Positions 24,481 to 36,123 of a DNA stretch of 64,000 nucleotides are shown one piece after another (positions within the stretch are counted from its first letter, which is position 1; the number at the start of each line of letters is the position of its first letter). The DNA is from Lindgomyces ingoldianus (Eukaryota; Ascomycota; Dothideomycetes; Pleosporales; Lindgomycetaceae). The stretch covers positions 949,324 to 1,013,323 of the forward strand of contig NW_022985181.1 of NCBI RefSeq assembly GCF_010093535.1, given 5' to 3'. The translations under genes and the position numbers were made by a program. The notes under the pieces were generated by a model. That model had not been told where the DNA came from and did not search any database. It saw only the letters and a list, made by a program, of their open reading frames with translations.

Positions 24481-26575
24481 CGTGCTTTATGTATCCTTTT
24501 GAAGTATCACCGGCCTGTCCCCTTCACACGTTGCAGCTCTAATTTGCTGCTGCCCGCATAAATCCATGTCCCCATGGGGTTCGCCTTGCGCCCCATGACG
24601 TCAAACCTCTGATTGGCCTTTCCAGCCAACATGTTGGTATTCAAGGCAACAGCATAAAACGGCTATTTTGTGTAGCGAATCCTTTGTCGGGAAGGTGGAG
24701 GGAGTACGAGTAAATTCGATATGGAGGCGGTTCTTGTGATGTTAGGGGGGAGTTCCCATTGGGCGGGAGGGGTCAATTGGGATGAGGAGAGGACGGGCCA
24801 AATGAACGCTAACAGCCGGCGTTGTCGATAAGGCTCCATAATCCGGAATGTCGGTTCCACGCTTGGCAGTGGCCGAAAGCCGGGTTCGAGAGGTTTGGAA
24901 TTAAGCATGGAGGGTGGAAATAACGTGAGCTTGGTCAAATTCAAAAGTTTGCCGACTGAGAAGATGTTGCATTTCCCACGGCCAAGAGATACAGCCGGGC
25001 GGGAATGCATCCTTTCGCCCTCGCACAGAGGGATCCTGACTCACGATTGTACATCGTTCAGTCCTCAGCCCCGATGGATCGTCTAACGGCGCTGGGCCAG
25101 TGAACGACCGCTCTAGATGCTGCGGATGAGCTTTGAGGAAGACTTTGTGCACTCGAAAATGGTACATCAAGGATCGTTCGTGATGGTGGATATCGAGAGG
25201 AAACAATTGAAATGAGCTCTTGGTACGTGTGTAGATGTCACCAAGGTATGAGAAGTTGAGAGCAAGATGCTAGAGGTGGTGTTGAGGCTTCGGTGCTTTT
25301 TCGAACTTGGGTTGGTGTGGATGATGGAAGGACCTTTTCCGGGTCCAGAACCCCCATGTGGTCTTTCAATCGGAAACGCCACAATTGGCCGCTGCTCGTG
25401 TCACAATGTCCTGTTGTACGCCCATGCTGTGCGAATGGGTGTGCGGCTGAAGCAATTTTCTGGACTACCAAGCATCGCGCACTTCCTAATCAGGGGCCTC
25501 TCGCAGGTGATCGATATTAACGGGCAGTAATCAGTCGCTAAGGCTCTTCGATGCAAGTTAGGCTCTGTCAGACGACATGTTGGGTTGTTCCACCTGGGGA
25601 TAGTGTCAGGCACGTGTTTTCCAGAGATAAGATTTGGGCGAATGGTGTAGAGGTGAGGGATAGGCTAGCCAAGGATCCACAAAACGCACTCTCCTGCAAA
25701 TTTGCCCTCAAATTATCGACATCGGCTCTGGCCCGGCGGGCCACTTTCCAATTGGAATTCTGTCTGAACAGTTCACAGCTCCGCAGTGTGCATCCTGTGG
25801 CCAGTAGCGGTTGCATGTAACATTGGATTGCTTTTTCAAACATTGACGGCCCCGCAACAACAGCTCCGAGAGCTCCAAACCGGGTTCAAGCCCCGCTGTT
25901 CCTGCTGTTTGCCGCCCCGCCTTTGCAGCCAGACCCTACCCTGGGCTAGGCCGGCGCGCCATGTGTTCATCGCTGCAGTTCTAAGCTTCTGATTGATTAT
26001 TTATCTGATGGGAACGCCGATCAACCGTGTACTGTGCCTCATGCTTTAACACAACAACTCTCTTCCACCGTTTTGCTCGCCTAAAAAGAGCTTGAAGCCC
26101 TCCCAAGGGCTACAGAGGCTTCGCCGCTCAGGCGTTCGTGCCCTAATTTACCCGATCGGCCCGTTCCTCCTAGGCACCCGATTCCGCACTGCACGAGACC
26201 CGCCCATGTGCCTCATTCCGAAGCTTCAACGAGGCTGAAAATGTCTGCAAGCCCACTACCTTTGCGGACGCTCTACTTAAGTTCTGCCTAGCTTGAAACG
26301 CATGACTACGGAGGACTCTATTGTCTACAAGTCAGAAATTTGTGAGAAGGCTTCAGGGACCTTCTGCCTGAAAGAAAGCAACATTCGGAACAGCACATAG
26401 AAGCCAGTTCCGAGTAGCACGCGCAATAGCACGCGTGCCAATTCCCTGACTCCAACAGCCTCACTCTTATTTCGACTCTACCTGTGTAGCCTACTTCTTC
26501 TCATTCCACGATTCCCTCGCTCTCACAAAGCTTGCCCGCTTCTTCAAACTCCACCAGCAGCTCCTAACTTCAATC
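24481..26575. other. Divergent intergenic region between NAGLU and the cyclin gene
   Basis: About 2.1 kb shared upstream of two divergently transcribed genes. Frames up to about 115 codons occur on both strands but overlap one another and show no motif. The last 500 bp before 26576 is C/T-rich, as is common in fungal 5' leaders. Confidence 0.5.
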
Positions 26576-27532
26576 ATGGCGGACAACAACTCCCTTCCAA
26601 CACCACCATCCACAGTCGACAGTAGCACTGTTCCACAAACACCGCCCTCCGCTCCAAACCCTGCCGGAGACGCTGGTGTCCTACCCGAGTTTCGTGCTGT
26701 TTCGCTCGATGCCGTTCCCTCACCACCGCCGGATTTCAATTGGGATATGATGGCAATGGCCCCTGAGACTGCCATGCAGCTTGTATATCGCGCAATTCAA
26801 GCCTTGGCGACTGCAAATGGCGACATTCCGCCCACTCCAGCTGTGGACCGCCGAGAAACTCCTTCCAAGTACACGGTCTTCGAGGATGCTACTACCCCAA
26901 CAAGACACCACCGGCGCACCCCATCTCGCCCAGCAACTCCAATCCCGGAAGAGAGGATTATAGTCCAAGAAGAGCCAATATATCCACCGGAGGCAAGTAG
27001 TGATGAACCCATCACCACTAACAGTGGCCAAATTGGCACTGACCAGGAACCATCTCCTGAAGAGATTGCTAACCTTGCTCGCAAGTTCTTTTCCAAGTAC
27101 GTGCCAGACATTAGCCTCGAGAAGTACGCCGTTCGGATCCAATCTTTCTGTCCCCTGTCCACTGCTGTTTGGCTCGCCGCCGGAGCATATACCCACCGGA
27201 TGTGTTGCATTACTAGGCGCGTTCCCCTCACCCTCCGTACTATGCATCGAGTTCTCCTCGCTACGCTTGTTACTGCTATGAAAGCACTCGAAGACCATCG
27301 CTGGAATGACGATCGGTTCTCCAAGGTTGGGGGTGTTGAGGTCAAATCGCTGGTCCGGATCGAGCTTTCCGTCATCTACCTTACGGGTGGCCACCTCCAG
27401 TTCCTCTGGCCTGACAAGCTTAGGGCTGCGGTGGTAGCACTTCAAAAGGCTGCACGAGACGCAACCCAAGCTAACCAAATCTCCGCCCATCTGAAATTGG
27501 TTCTACCTGCTGCGGAAAATAGACGGGATTAG
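26576..27532 (+). CDS. Pho80/Pcl-like cyclin
   Basis: Single-exon, 318 residues. The N-terminal half is Pro/Thr/Ser-rich and presumably disordered, with several TP/SP sites (TPPSTVDS, DATTPTRHH). The C-terminal half from about residue 155 is a Pho80-type cyclin box. Key stretches are LEKYAVRIQSFCPLS, then TLRTMHRVLLATLVTAMKALED, then KVGGVEVKSLVRIELSVIYLTG, which match the conserved helices of this family (HR-LL and K-GGV signatures). Such cyclins bind Pho85-type CDKs and act in phosphate and nutrient signalling, polarity or glycogen control; which of these cannot be told from sequence. The start is the first ATG of the open frame, preceded by CAATC. Confidence 0.88.
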   Translation: MADNNSLPTPPSTVDSSTVPQTPPSAPNPAGDAGVLPEFRAVSLDAVPSPPPDFNWDMMAMAPETAMQLVYRAIQALATANGDIPPTPAVDRRETPSKYTVFEDATTPTRHHRRTPSRPATPIPEERIIVQEEPIYPPEASSDEPITTNSGQIGTDQEPSPEEIANLARKFFSKYVPDISLEKYAVRIQSFCPLSTAVWLAAGAYTHRMCCITRRVPLTLRTMHRVLLATLVTAMKALEDHRWNDDRFSKVGGVEVKSLVRIELSVIYLTGGHLQFLWPDKLRAAVVALQKAARDATQANQISAHLKLVLPAAENRRD

Positions 27533-28036
27533 TGTTGTTCTTGAATTTCATCGAGTACATGAATGGCGCTGGAGCCAGCATCTAATCTGTCTGGACACCA
27601 GGGCATGGACAAAGGCGTCTGGTGTCTGCATCTGAGCTCGCATTTCAGATATGTACATTAGCTTAACAAAATGAATGATAAGCTCATATTGCCACAAAGG
27701 CGATCAGGATCTGTTTACCTGCGAATCCTTCCTCTCGAATACCTTGCTGGAATTGTGCTCAAGTAGCAGGAGGCTCTGATTGTCTTGGGTCGCAAGGAAT
27801 GTGGCTGCTTGACTAGACTAGTCAGGGCTAGTGTCACAGGGAAGCGCTGATCGCGCGGCGCCCCTGTTGGCGTAATCGACGCAGCCACATCTTGAAATCC
27901 AGCTTTGACACAACTCAACACTCCTCCACCGCAACACTACCCCCAAGGACCCCACGCCTACCATTTAGCGTAGCCGCTCACTCGAATAACTCCTACTACA
28001 TTGCATTCGTCGCTCGTTTTTCCTCCTACTCGCGTC
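27533..28036. other. Intergenic, 0.5 kb between the cyclin and Kre9/Knh1 genes
   Basis: This is a tandem spacer holding the cyclin 3' end and the next gene's promoter. No distinct site is seen beyond a C/A-rich leader just before 28037. Confidence 0.5.
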
Positions 28037-29116
28037 ATGTTCCGCAACGCGATGTTATGGGGCCCCTGGGCCCTATTTACCGCCCTGAATCTCGTCGCTG
28101 CAGATGTCCAATTCACGTCTCCCAAAGCCGGTGATACACTTACGGGCGGCACGGCGATAGTAGTGGAATGGAAGGACTCCGGAGATGCTCCTTCCATCTC
28201 GGATCTCACGACTTACCAACTGTTTCTCTGCGCTGGCGGCAATGACGAAGCCTCAATCGTAAGCAATCTCACCCTTGGAACCCACGCCGTGCATCCAACA
28301 AGCGATTTACAAGTCATGTATAGGTACAACTCGTAGCGATCACGACCTCTGGAACATTCACAGTTACTGGGAACAAAGCCACTGGCACGGTTGGACTAGG
28401 GATTGGGGCGTCCACTCCGAAGAATGCATAGTATGTTGTTCCTTACCTACATACCTCGATTGCTACTTTCGCATCACGAAATGAGCACCTGGCTAATATT
28501 TAGTCTCCCTTAGTTTCCTCAAGATAATCTCCACAGCCTCGAGCGGCGGTACCGTAACGAACTACTCCCCTCGCTTCTCCCTTAGCGGCATGTCAGGCAC
28601 CTTCCCAGACACCGTAATCACGGCGATGAAGGGCGTTGATGGGACAGACGGCCCTCCCACCGTGAACGCTGTGAACCAAGGAGGCGCCGCTAATCCCGTT
28701 GACGGAGATCAGTTCAAGGTCCCGTATACGATGCAAACTGGAGTCACTCGATATGCTCCCATGCAGAAAGTTCCGCCTACGAAGATCACAAAGAAGGTTG
28801 CTTCAGCCATGTATCCCACGTCGTCAGTCAACATTGCGAAATCGATTCTTCCGCGTCCGAAACAGCAGACAACCATCACGCAGAGCCAGACCTTTTCAGT
28901 CTCGAGCATGGAGAATACGGTAAGGAACAGGCCTCTCCTTAGCAATGTCATATTTCCTTTCTATTTTGTGTTCGCAGCCTTATTTCCCTCCTTTTCTGCC
29001 GCCTCCTTGCTATGACTAGGCTGTTTCCGTATTCAGGCTAATTGACGTCACAGGTTGCCGCAGCTGCCATGCCCTCCGACGACATGGCCAAGTTTCTCGC
29101 AAGATGGAAGGATTGA
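28037..29116 (+). CDS. Kre9/Knh1-family secreted protein (cell-wall beta-1,6-glucan related)
   Basis: Exons 28037-28258, 28324-28430, 28514-28919 and 29054-29116 (introns 65, 83 and 134 bp) give 265 residues. A signal peptide (MFRNAMLWGPWALFTALNLVAA) is followed by the typical fungal Kre9/Knh1 N-terminal domain, with DVQFTSPKAGDTLTGG, LFLCAGGNDEA, NAYFLKIIS, YSPRFSLSGMSGTFP and a GTDGPPTVN motif. The yeast proteins act in the secretory pathway and are needed for cell-wall beta-1,6-glucan. The C-terminus is Lys/Ser/Thr/Gln-rich, ends in an AAAAMPSDD segment, and lacks a GPI-anchor signal, so the product is probably soluble or wall-bound. In intron 2 only the second of two acceptors (ATTTAG then CCTTAG) keeps the frame. 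Confidence 0.88.
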
Positions 29117-29713
29117 AGGATATCTACTCAGATATATAATAGGGGATCATAATTATTTGCGGTCGACGGTGTCCAGGGCATTTCTGTAGGGCGCAGGCGT
29201 TAGATGGAATATACACTCTATGATAGGGGGGCTTTCTAGAATTTTGGAGGGGTAGGGGCCGGGTTAATAGTCCTGTATATCTTGATATCTACATGGTGTC
29301 AGTGTTAGAGATTAGACACGAATTCATTGTTCTTGGGTTTGGTGTTGAAACACGGAGTGCTGAAATCGCGATGGCTGTGATAAAAGGCCAGTTAAGCTTC
29401 AATGAAGCGTCACAGCTCTTGGGGACTTCCCAAACATGATCTCGCCCCTTCCCGTGCCTTGGCTCTCGCCTTCTCCACTAACTTACTTTTACAGCCCTCC
29501 CGCAATTCCCCATGCCATCTTCGTCTTCGCCCCAACCAGCCATCCGTCCAATTGGCCCGCCGCTTAACTCCGCTTCTACCCGAGCCTCACGTCCACCCCA
29601 CTCAACGCCTCGTATCAGTCAGCCTCACCCGCATCCACAATCTCACTTCCGTCTCAGACTCCCAATCCCGCCATCTTTCCAAGGTCCTATCAAACCCCTG
29701 CGATCAGTTCATC
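29117..29713. other. Intergenic / leader of the pepP gene
   Basis: Upstream of the preferred pepP start the frame stays open back to an ATG at 29402, giving 104 further codons rich in Arg, Ser, Leu and Pro. This may be leader sequence or an alternative N-terminal extension; see the separate observation. Confidence 0.5.
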
Positions 29714-31748
29714 ATGGGCACGGCAGAAAACTACCAAGAGGTGCTGAGGGGGAAGTATCCGGCTAAGCTTCACGCGAAGAATGTTGCCGAGTTTATCGTC
29801 GCGAAGGGTGGAGATAAGACAGGAACGCTGTATTTGGAGGCGCAGAAGAGTCGGTTGCTTGAGGTGAGTGAGGGAGGTGGTTTTCTGGGAGTGGAAGGGA
29901 GGAAGGTTTTAGGGGTTCAAGGTGTGGTAATGACTAACCTGAGGATAGGATAATGATGAGGCTGAGCCGTTTAGGTGGGTGGTGTTTGCATTCTTCGTGC
30001 ATTTGTGATTTGGTTGTTGGGGGTTGGGGAAGCTGTCTCGCGTTATGGTTGCGTTGTCTGTCGATAATAACTCAGCCGCTCACAAGAGGATATCAAGCTG
30101 AAGGAAGCACACTGGATGATTTACACAGAGCCTCCCCTCCTTTTGCCCACAACCCGCAACCCATATGTCATATTCCCTTTCCTCCTCTCACTACATCGGC
30201 TTCATCCACCCCCGCAACCCGAATATATGAAATCCAGTGTGTTAACCACCGTGAACAGGCAACGGCGATACTTCTACTACCTGAGCGGATGCAATCTTGC
30301 GGACTGCTATCTCACGTATTCCATGCAGAGTGAGAAGTTGACACTTTTCATTCCACCGATTGAGCCAGAAGAAGTCATCTGGAGTGGGCTGCCGACGTCG
30401 GTTGAGGAGGCTTTGGAGAAGTGAGTTAAGGTTCTTACGTTTGATGTTGCGATTTGCCCTCATCTCTCCGCTTTTTTGGTCCGCTTCTGAAACGCGAGGA
30501 TACACGTTTTTCCGCTCGTATCCTCTTCTAGCCTCTCATGGGGGATAAATCAAAGCATATCAAAGAGCTGAGGCTTTGCGGCGATGCATTCGTCAGGACG
30601 AACAGGGGTGGTTCAGGATCCTCTGGCTCTTCTATGTCCCTGTCTTTTCCACCCACGGCAAGCTGTCCTCAAGAACAAGCTAATATACACTCAGATACGA
30701 CGTCGACGAAGTCAAAACTACCGAAGATGTAAACTCCCATCTAGCCTCCTCAGCCAACAGTCCCCAAACAACCCTCTACGCCATCCCCGACCAAGTGTCC
30801 GACGAAACCACCTTCCTCTCTTACAACAACACCGACTTCTCTCAACTCAAATCCGCCATCGAAACCTGCCGCGTCACCAAATCTGACTACGAAATCGCGC
30901 TTCTTCGAAAAGCTAACGCCATCTCAACAGACGCCCACATCAACGTCATGAAAGCCGCCTCCAGCGCTAAAAACGAAACGGAGCTCGAAGCCGTATTCAT
31001 CAAGAGCTGTATCGAGCGAGGCGCAAAACACCAATCTTACCATTCCATCGTCGCAGCCGGAGAAAATGCAGCAACACTACACTACGTGCATAACAACGCG
31101 CCCATCTCGGGTCAAGATCTTCTGCTCCTGGATGCTGGATGCGAAGCCGATTGCTACTGTGCCGATATAACACGTACATTCCCCATCTCAGGCTCCTTCA
31201 CTACCGAATCCCGAGCGATCTACGATATTGTCCTCGATATGCAGAAGCAATGCACGGCGGCGCTCAAAGCCGGCGTGAAGTGGGATGACGTGCATCTCCT
31301 AGCTCATAAAGTCGCCATCCAAGGACTCCTCTCACTTGGTATCATGCGGGGCTCCCCAGACGACATTCTCGTTGCTCGAACTAGCGTAGCGTTCTTTCCA
31401 CACGGACTAGGGCACTATCTCGGCATGGATACGCACGACACGGGCGGGAATCCGAACTACAGGGATGCGGATCCGATGTTCAGATATCTGCGGGTGAGGG
31501 GCACGTTGCCAGCTAGAAGCGTGATTACAGTAGAGCCAGGGATTTATTTCTGCAGGTTTATTATCGAGCCGTACTTGAAAGAGGAGGGGCAGAGGAAGTT
31601 TATTGATGAGAAGGTGCTGGAGAGGTATTGGAGTGTGGGCGGTGTGAGGATTGAAGATAATATTCTGATTACGGAGGAGGGTTCAGAGAACTTGACACCG
31701 ACGCCGAAGGAGGTAGAGGATTTAGTCAGGATCATTAAGGCTGGATAA
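29714..31748 (+). CDS. pepP: Xaa-Pro aminopeptidase (PepP/prolidase type, peptidase M24B)
   Basis: Exons 29714-29863, 29949-29974, 30259-30420 and 30695-31748 (introns 85, 284 and 274 bp) give 463 residues, the usual length for fungal PepP. It removes an N-terminal residue preceding proline. The aminopeptidase P N-terminal domain includes [18 protein letters not shown] and [14 protein letters not shown]. The C-terminal pita-bread domain carries all five dimetal ligands: Asp259 and Asp270 ([20 protein letters not shown]), His353 (HGLGHYLG), Glu393 (TVEPGIYF) and Glu433 (GGVRIEDN). The 26-nt second exon (DNDEAEPFR) is confirmed because both junctions restore the family sequence EDNDEA-PFRQRRY. 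Probably cytosolic, unless the upstream ATG at 29402 is used. Confidence 0.93.
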
Positions 31749-32811
31749 CTGGGGGAGTGGGAAAGACTGATGGTTGGGATGCTTGTATATTCGACGAGTC
31801 CTTATGCTGCATCTCAGTACCTACCGTGGAAAATGGGGGTGATTATGAACATATATTTACATCCTGTTAATATTCTCTCTAATCTCAGTAAGATATTTAA
31901 CAGATGGAATCTACCTTGGTTGTGTTCCACGTTGTGTGATAACGTGCTGTACATCATCTTAGTTTTGCGCTTCAGGGAGTTGATTGTGTGAAGCCAGCTT
32001 AATCAATAATTGTCAGTACTCAAAATACAGGCACATATCCACTCATAGCATTTAGTTGCAAGTAAAGTAGTGGGATGCCCTTGCTTACCTTCGACACGAG
32101 GCCATGATAGTTCTCAAAAAGGCGGTCAAGGTATTAAATCCTGCATTTGATCCTGCAATAGGGCTCTGAGAGAGTATGAGCAGGGAACTCTCGAGCTTGG
32201 GATGGTGTAGAGTGCTACATCCCCTTTGTCAACAAGGTCTTGCTTCCATATCGAAGCCCTTATCTCAACGGTTGAACTTCCATTTCATTGGTCTAAGTAG
32301 CAATCATATAACAAACAAGGTACATGAAGTCAGTGAGAAGTCTGGGGTTGTAATTCCTTTCCCTCCACAGTAGTGCCCACTACTCTCCGTTCTTCCCACC
32401 CAGAACCTCCCCTGCCCTCCGAATTTAGCCCCGCCACAAAAAATTATTGGGCTGAGAAAGTAGTCTGGAGCGTTTTTTATGGCAGCAGATAGCAACGCAG
32501 AATGAATGTACACAGCGCGAAGCGGTGCAAGAGGGAACCTAGATATCTGGTATGTGTCGCAATCAAGGGATGAAGGAATTCACGAAGCGGGGGTGTTCGG
32601 TATCTACGTAAAGCCCACAAATTTTCGATTCACATTGGTCATATATAGTTTCGCGTAACAGTATGGTGTGGTATTCAAAATCTCAAGGCTGTTCAACAAA
32701 CGAAAAATCCAAGATCCATAGGATACCAATGCATGCAAACCTGCAAGCCTTCAAAACGTATCTCACCCTCCCAATGCAATGCCAAATGCAGAATCCGAAC
32801 CACGAGCACTA
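31749..32811. other. Convergent intergenic region between pepP and the LPMO gene
   Basis: Both neighbours end here, so it holds their 3' regions. Only short frames (up to about 73 codons) without motifs are present. Confidence 0.5.
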
Positions 32812-33997
32812 TCAAACACACTGCGAATAATAATCCCCACTAGCCTTACACGTACTCCCACTGGCACAAATAGTGCATCCTGCGTATCCCTTGCCTCCAC
32901 ACTGCCCATACTTCGCTACTGCTACACAAGCAGGCGCACTCGACGTCGCAGCCTTGCTCGTCACTAATGTCGTGGGCACCACAGCCGCACTCGAGGCAGG
33001 CGTCGCAGGCTCACTCGGCGCTGGTCCTGTGGAGCTTCCATCCCAAACGGCGGGGCCAGGAAGCGGATAACTGGTCGCCGCTTTCGCGGCATCTGAATCG
33101 ATATTAAACGCAATTCCGGGGTCAGTAGCGCTGTAGGCGCCGGGGAAAGAAACGAGGTATGAGGCAGGAGGGTTTGCGGTGCCGGATCCCGTGACGGTGA
33201 GTTGTGCGCATTCGGGGTAGAATTGAGGGTTGTTGGCTTGGTGGACAGCGATGAGTTCGTGGCGGATCAGGTATTCACCTGCAGAGAGAGAGGCAGGAAC
33301 TGTCACGGTCCAGTTTAGTGTGTCCAGGATGGTGTCGCCAGCCCAGATGCCGGCGTTTTCAGTCCCGGATACGAGACCTTGTTGGTTGATTTTGAACTAG
33401 AGAATAAGTGTTAGGAAGAGTAGGGTGGTTAAGTGAAGAGGCCGTCTGGGTCGGACCGTGAGGGGTAGAAGTGAGTAGGATGTGTGCACATACCCAGGAT
33501 TTTCCGGCTCCATCCCAACTGTTACAGCCGCTGCTAGGACACTTCGCCATGTAGACTAGAACGGATGCAGGACGGTGCGTCCATTGCGTCCAGTGGGCTT
33601 TGATGTCGCTACCTGCGGCAATGGTGGCGGTTAGGCCGGTGCCGAGGATGCCGGCGTTATTGCAGCGGATGTTGACTTTCTACAGGCTGTTAGTCTATGA
33701 CCTAGAAAGAGGCCTTGCGAAGGTGAAGAACATGAGGCAGCATACACCGAGATCGGCAATAACAAGCGGGTCGAAGGAGCCGTATTGGCGCTGGATAGAC
33801 GTCTGACCGGAAGCAGAGTTGTATGGTGACCATCTAAGCAAGTGGTTAGTCGACGTATTCTTCTTGCCAAAAAAAAAAAGCCATAGTTCATACCCTTGAT
33901 AAGTCTTTCCACCGATAATATAATATCCAACACCACCATGAGCACTAGCAGTCGACAGCAAAGACGCAGCTGCCGTAGCCAAAGTAGCGAACTTCAT
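32812..33997 (-). CDS. AA9 lytic polysaccharide monooxygenase with CBM1 cellulose-binding module
   Basis: Exons 33894-33997, 33748-33833, 33494-33675 and 32812-33396 (introns 60, 72 and 97 bp) give 318 residues. A signal peptide (residues 1-19, ending STASA) exposes His20, the N-terminal copper-brace His. The second His side is in TQWTHRPASVLVYMA, and the axial Tyr is in the FYPECAQL motif, so the active site looks complete. A Ser/Thr/Pro/Ala linker (about residues 225-280) leads to a C-terminal CBM1 with the Cys pattern YGQCGGKGYAGCTIC...TC...YYSQCV. The enzyme oxidatively cleaves cellulose outside the cell. The second intron has two close acceptors (TAG and, four bases later, AAAG); only the second keeps the frame (ADL-V-NIRC). 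A palindromic CreA-like site lies upstream. Confidence 0.95.
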
Positions 33998-36123
33998 TAT
34001 GAAGGGATGAAAGTATAGTACCACTTTCTTTTTCTAAAGCACAATGAACTGAAAGAAACAGATGCTCTCAGAATCAGGAGAGAGCGGGATGAAGAATCAG
34101 AGCACACAATATCCAAGAACCGGGAAAAAGAGCAGTAGATATACACACCCTCACCCCCCGTTCGCTACCCAAAAATGTACTCCTCGTGACATTCCTGGAT
34201 ATTAGCATAGGCACTTATATCCCGCCCTCGAGTGGCTTCCAAAGGTAGACTTCACTGTAATTGTCACACGTAATTCGGTTCACATGCCGACTGTGTCCGG
34301 GGCCCCGGAATTTGGAGTCTGGAGTCTGGAGGGTTGTGCAACCCGGGCGAGAAGGCGCGAAATGTGAAGGAAAATTTGTGGGGGGTGACGAATAGGAGGA
34401 AAGATTAGTAGGGAGTGAAGTCGGAAATACTATCGGGCCGCCGGCTGAGGTTGCCGTCAAGGGTTATGGTAGATGAGAGGTGCAGGGATGATAAATTGGA
34501 GAATAGCCGGAGAAGCCCAGTCCGGGAGGAATCTGGTAACGTGCCACACATCTTGGAATTCTGTTAAACAAAAAGTGGAGATTGTCGTTCGTAAGCAAGT
34601 TGTTAATGGTGTTGGAGCTCTTGGTTGTGGAAGAGCTTGACGGTCGCGAAACAGTGAAACGATTTGAAATTGGATATAGGCGCAAGACCTATACCAAAGT
34701 AAAAGGTGGAAATAATACTTCATACTCTCCGGATTAAGTTCTATGGTCTGGGCTAAAACAAAACAGCCACCGGCCAGAATGTGCAGCCGTCGTCGCGTCG
34801 ACGCATGCAAGTGAAAGGAAAAATTCATCAACACGCCACCATCAGGGAAGATGAATAAATCGAACGGCCTTGCATATTGCGGGGCAGCCCTAGTTTGCCA
34901 TTTGCCTCGTATGCTTCCAAATAAGGAAACACGAAACCTGGGGAAAGCTCTTAGCTCTGCCGGATCATTGTTCGCGCGCATTTGGTTCCTGGATTCGGTT
35001 GGCCGGCTGTGTGGTGGTGGCCGAGAACAATGTGCTAGTTTTTGCCTAAGTGAAGGAACTTCGTCATACATTCAACGGTTTTCGTAGAGGTAAAGGAGTC
35101 GTAGGAGGCAGGTCCTCGACCAATACTAGTTGCTTCATATGACAAATAAAGACACCAGGAGCACCATGCAATGATGCCCGGCTCTCAGATTAGGTTCGAA
35201 AAGCTTGGTTCCTGAATATATATTGACATGAGCCTCAATGCACGAGAGACCGAATGCAAGCTTCGTCAATACTGCAAGATTGAAATCGAATTACCAGAAT
35301 TTCAACAACATCGCATTTGAGAGAATCGCATCGTTATCAAGCGTTTCGATTGCGAAATGCACTAGAGCTCGAGCAGTTCGCGTTGTGACAGAAGAAACCC
35401 ATGCATTTGCCTTTCATCTGACGAGCCTCGGCAACTGTACAGCGCCACGAAGGGTGGGCGAGAACCTCATATGAACTATCCGTGGTGAGCTGCTGAGGGC
35501 GGAATGTGGGATGCGGCGGAGCTCTAACGGTAATGATTGAGCGGATAACTTGGAAATGAATGAGGCGCTAGCTGACTAATGCGCCTAGTGACATCGCCTT
35601 AAAAAACTTCCGACAATTTACTGTCCCTGACTTCAAACAAAACGCCGAATTGTTATTATTCTGTTGCCTCCCGTTCGAATTGCTAGGGATCCTTCAGCAT
35701 GAAACACGTCTCGGCATCGCAAGGTAGAGGCCTTATATCCCTTTCCTATGTCTGCAGATATCTCTAAAAAGGAACCTGGGTTATTATCTCTATTCGGTAT
35801 TCATAGCTCCTAACAAAAAACCCTACTCATCCTTCCTGTTCTTGAAGTCCTGCAAGAGGATTCCAAACGAATTCAGCTAGTATAAGGTGCATTCGAGACT
35901 CACTTGTTTATTGGTATGAATAGTACCTCCTCCCTCGTCATAGCTGCCATGAAATACATTCACATCTAAATTACCTATGCAGCATAGACGTCATATACTC
36001 ATGCCACATCCAATGAAAGAACCCAGAACGCAGCCTCCATCACAATCAATATTGCCATCCCAGAAACGTGGCTTCGCTCATTACCCACCCGCCTAAACGC
36101 CGTATGCACTTCAGGACCCTTTA
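33998..36123. other. Intergenic: LPMO promoter and 3' side of the GNAT gene
   Basis: About 2.1 kb. A 204-codon minus-strand frame at 34457-35071 has no domain, signal peptide or splice support and is not called. A short tandem TGGAGTC duplication is present near 34,312-34,330. The rest shows nothing I can assign. Confidence 0.5.
34297..34308. promoter_or_regulatory. Possible CreA/Cre1 repressor site (palindromic pair)
   Basis: The perfect palindrome CCGGGGCCCCGG contains SYGGRG, the core bound by the fungal carbon-catabolite repressor CreA, once on each strand. It lies exactly 300 bp upstream of the LPMO start codon. Cellulolytic genes are classic CreA targets. One chance match to a degenerate hexamer would mean little; the abutting inverted pair upstream of this gene is what makes it worth noting. 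Confidence 0.35.

Noticed and set aside
25880..25905. tRNA-like GGGTTCAAGCCCC (B-box resemblance)
   Set aside because: No matching A-box, no five-pair T-stem and no acceptor stem at the right distance; treated as chance.
26576..31748. Cyclin, Kre9/Knh1 and PepP genes considered as a co-regulated cluster
   Set aside because: All three are on the plus strand but belong to unrelated pathways, with separate promoters and 0.5-0.6 kb spacers; no evidence of joint function.
34457..35071. 204-codon minus-strand open frame
   Set aside because: No domain, no signal peptide, no splice support; composition varies from Arg/Pro-rich to hydrophobic without structure, and it lies in the LPMO upstream region.
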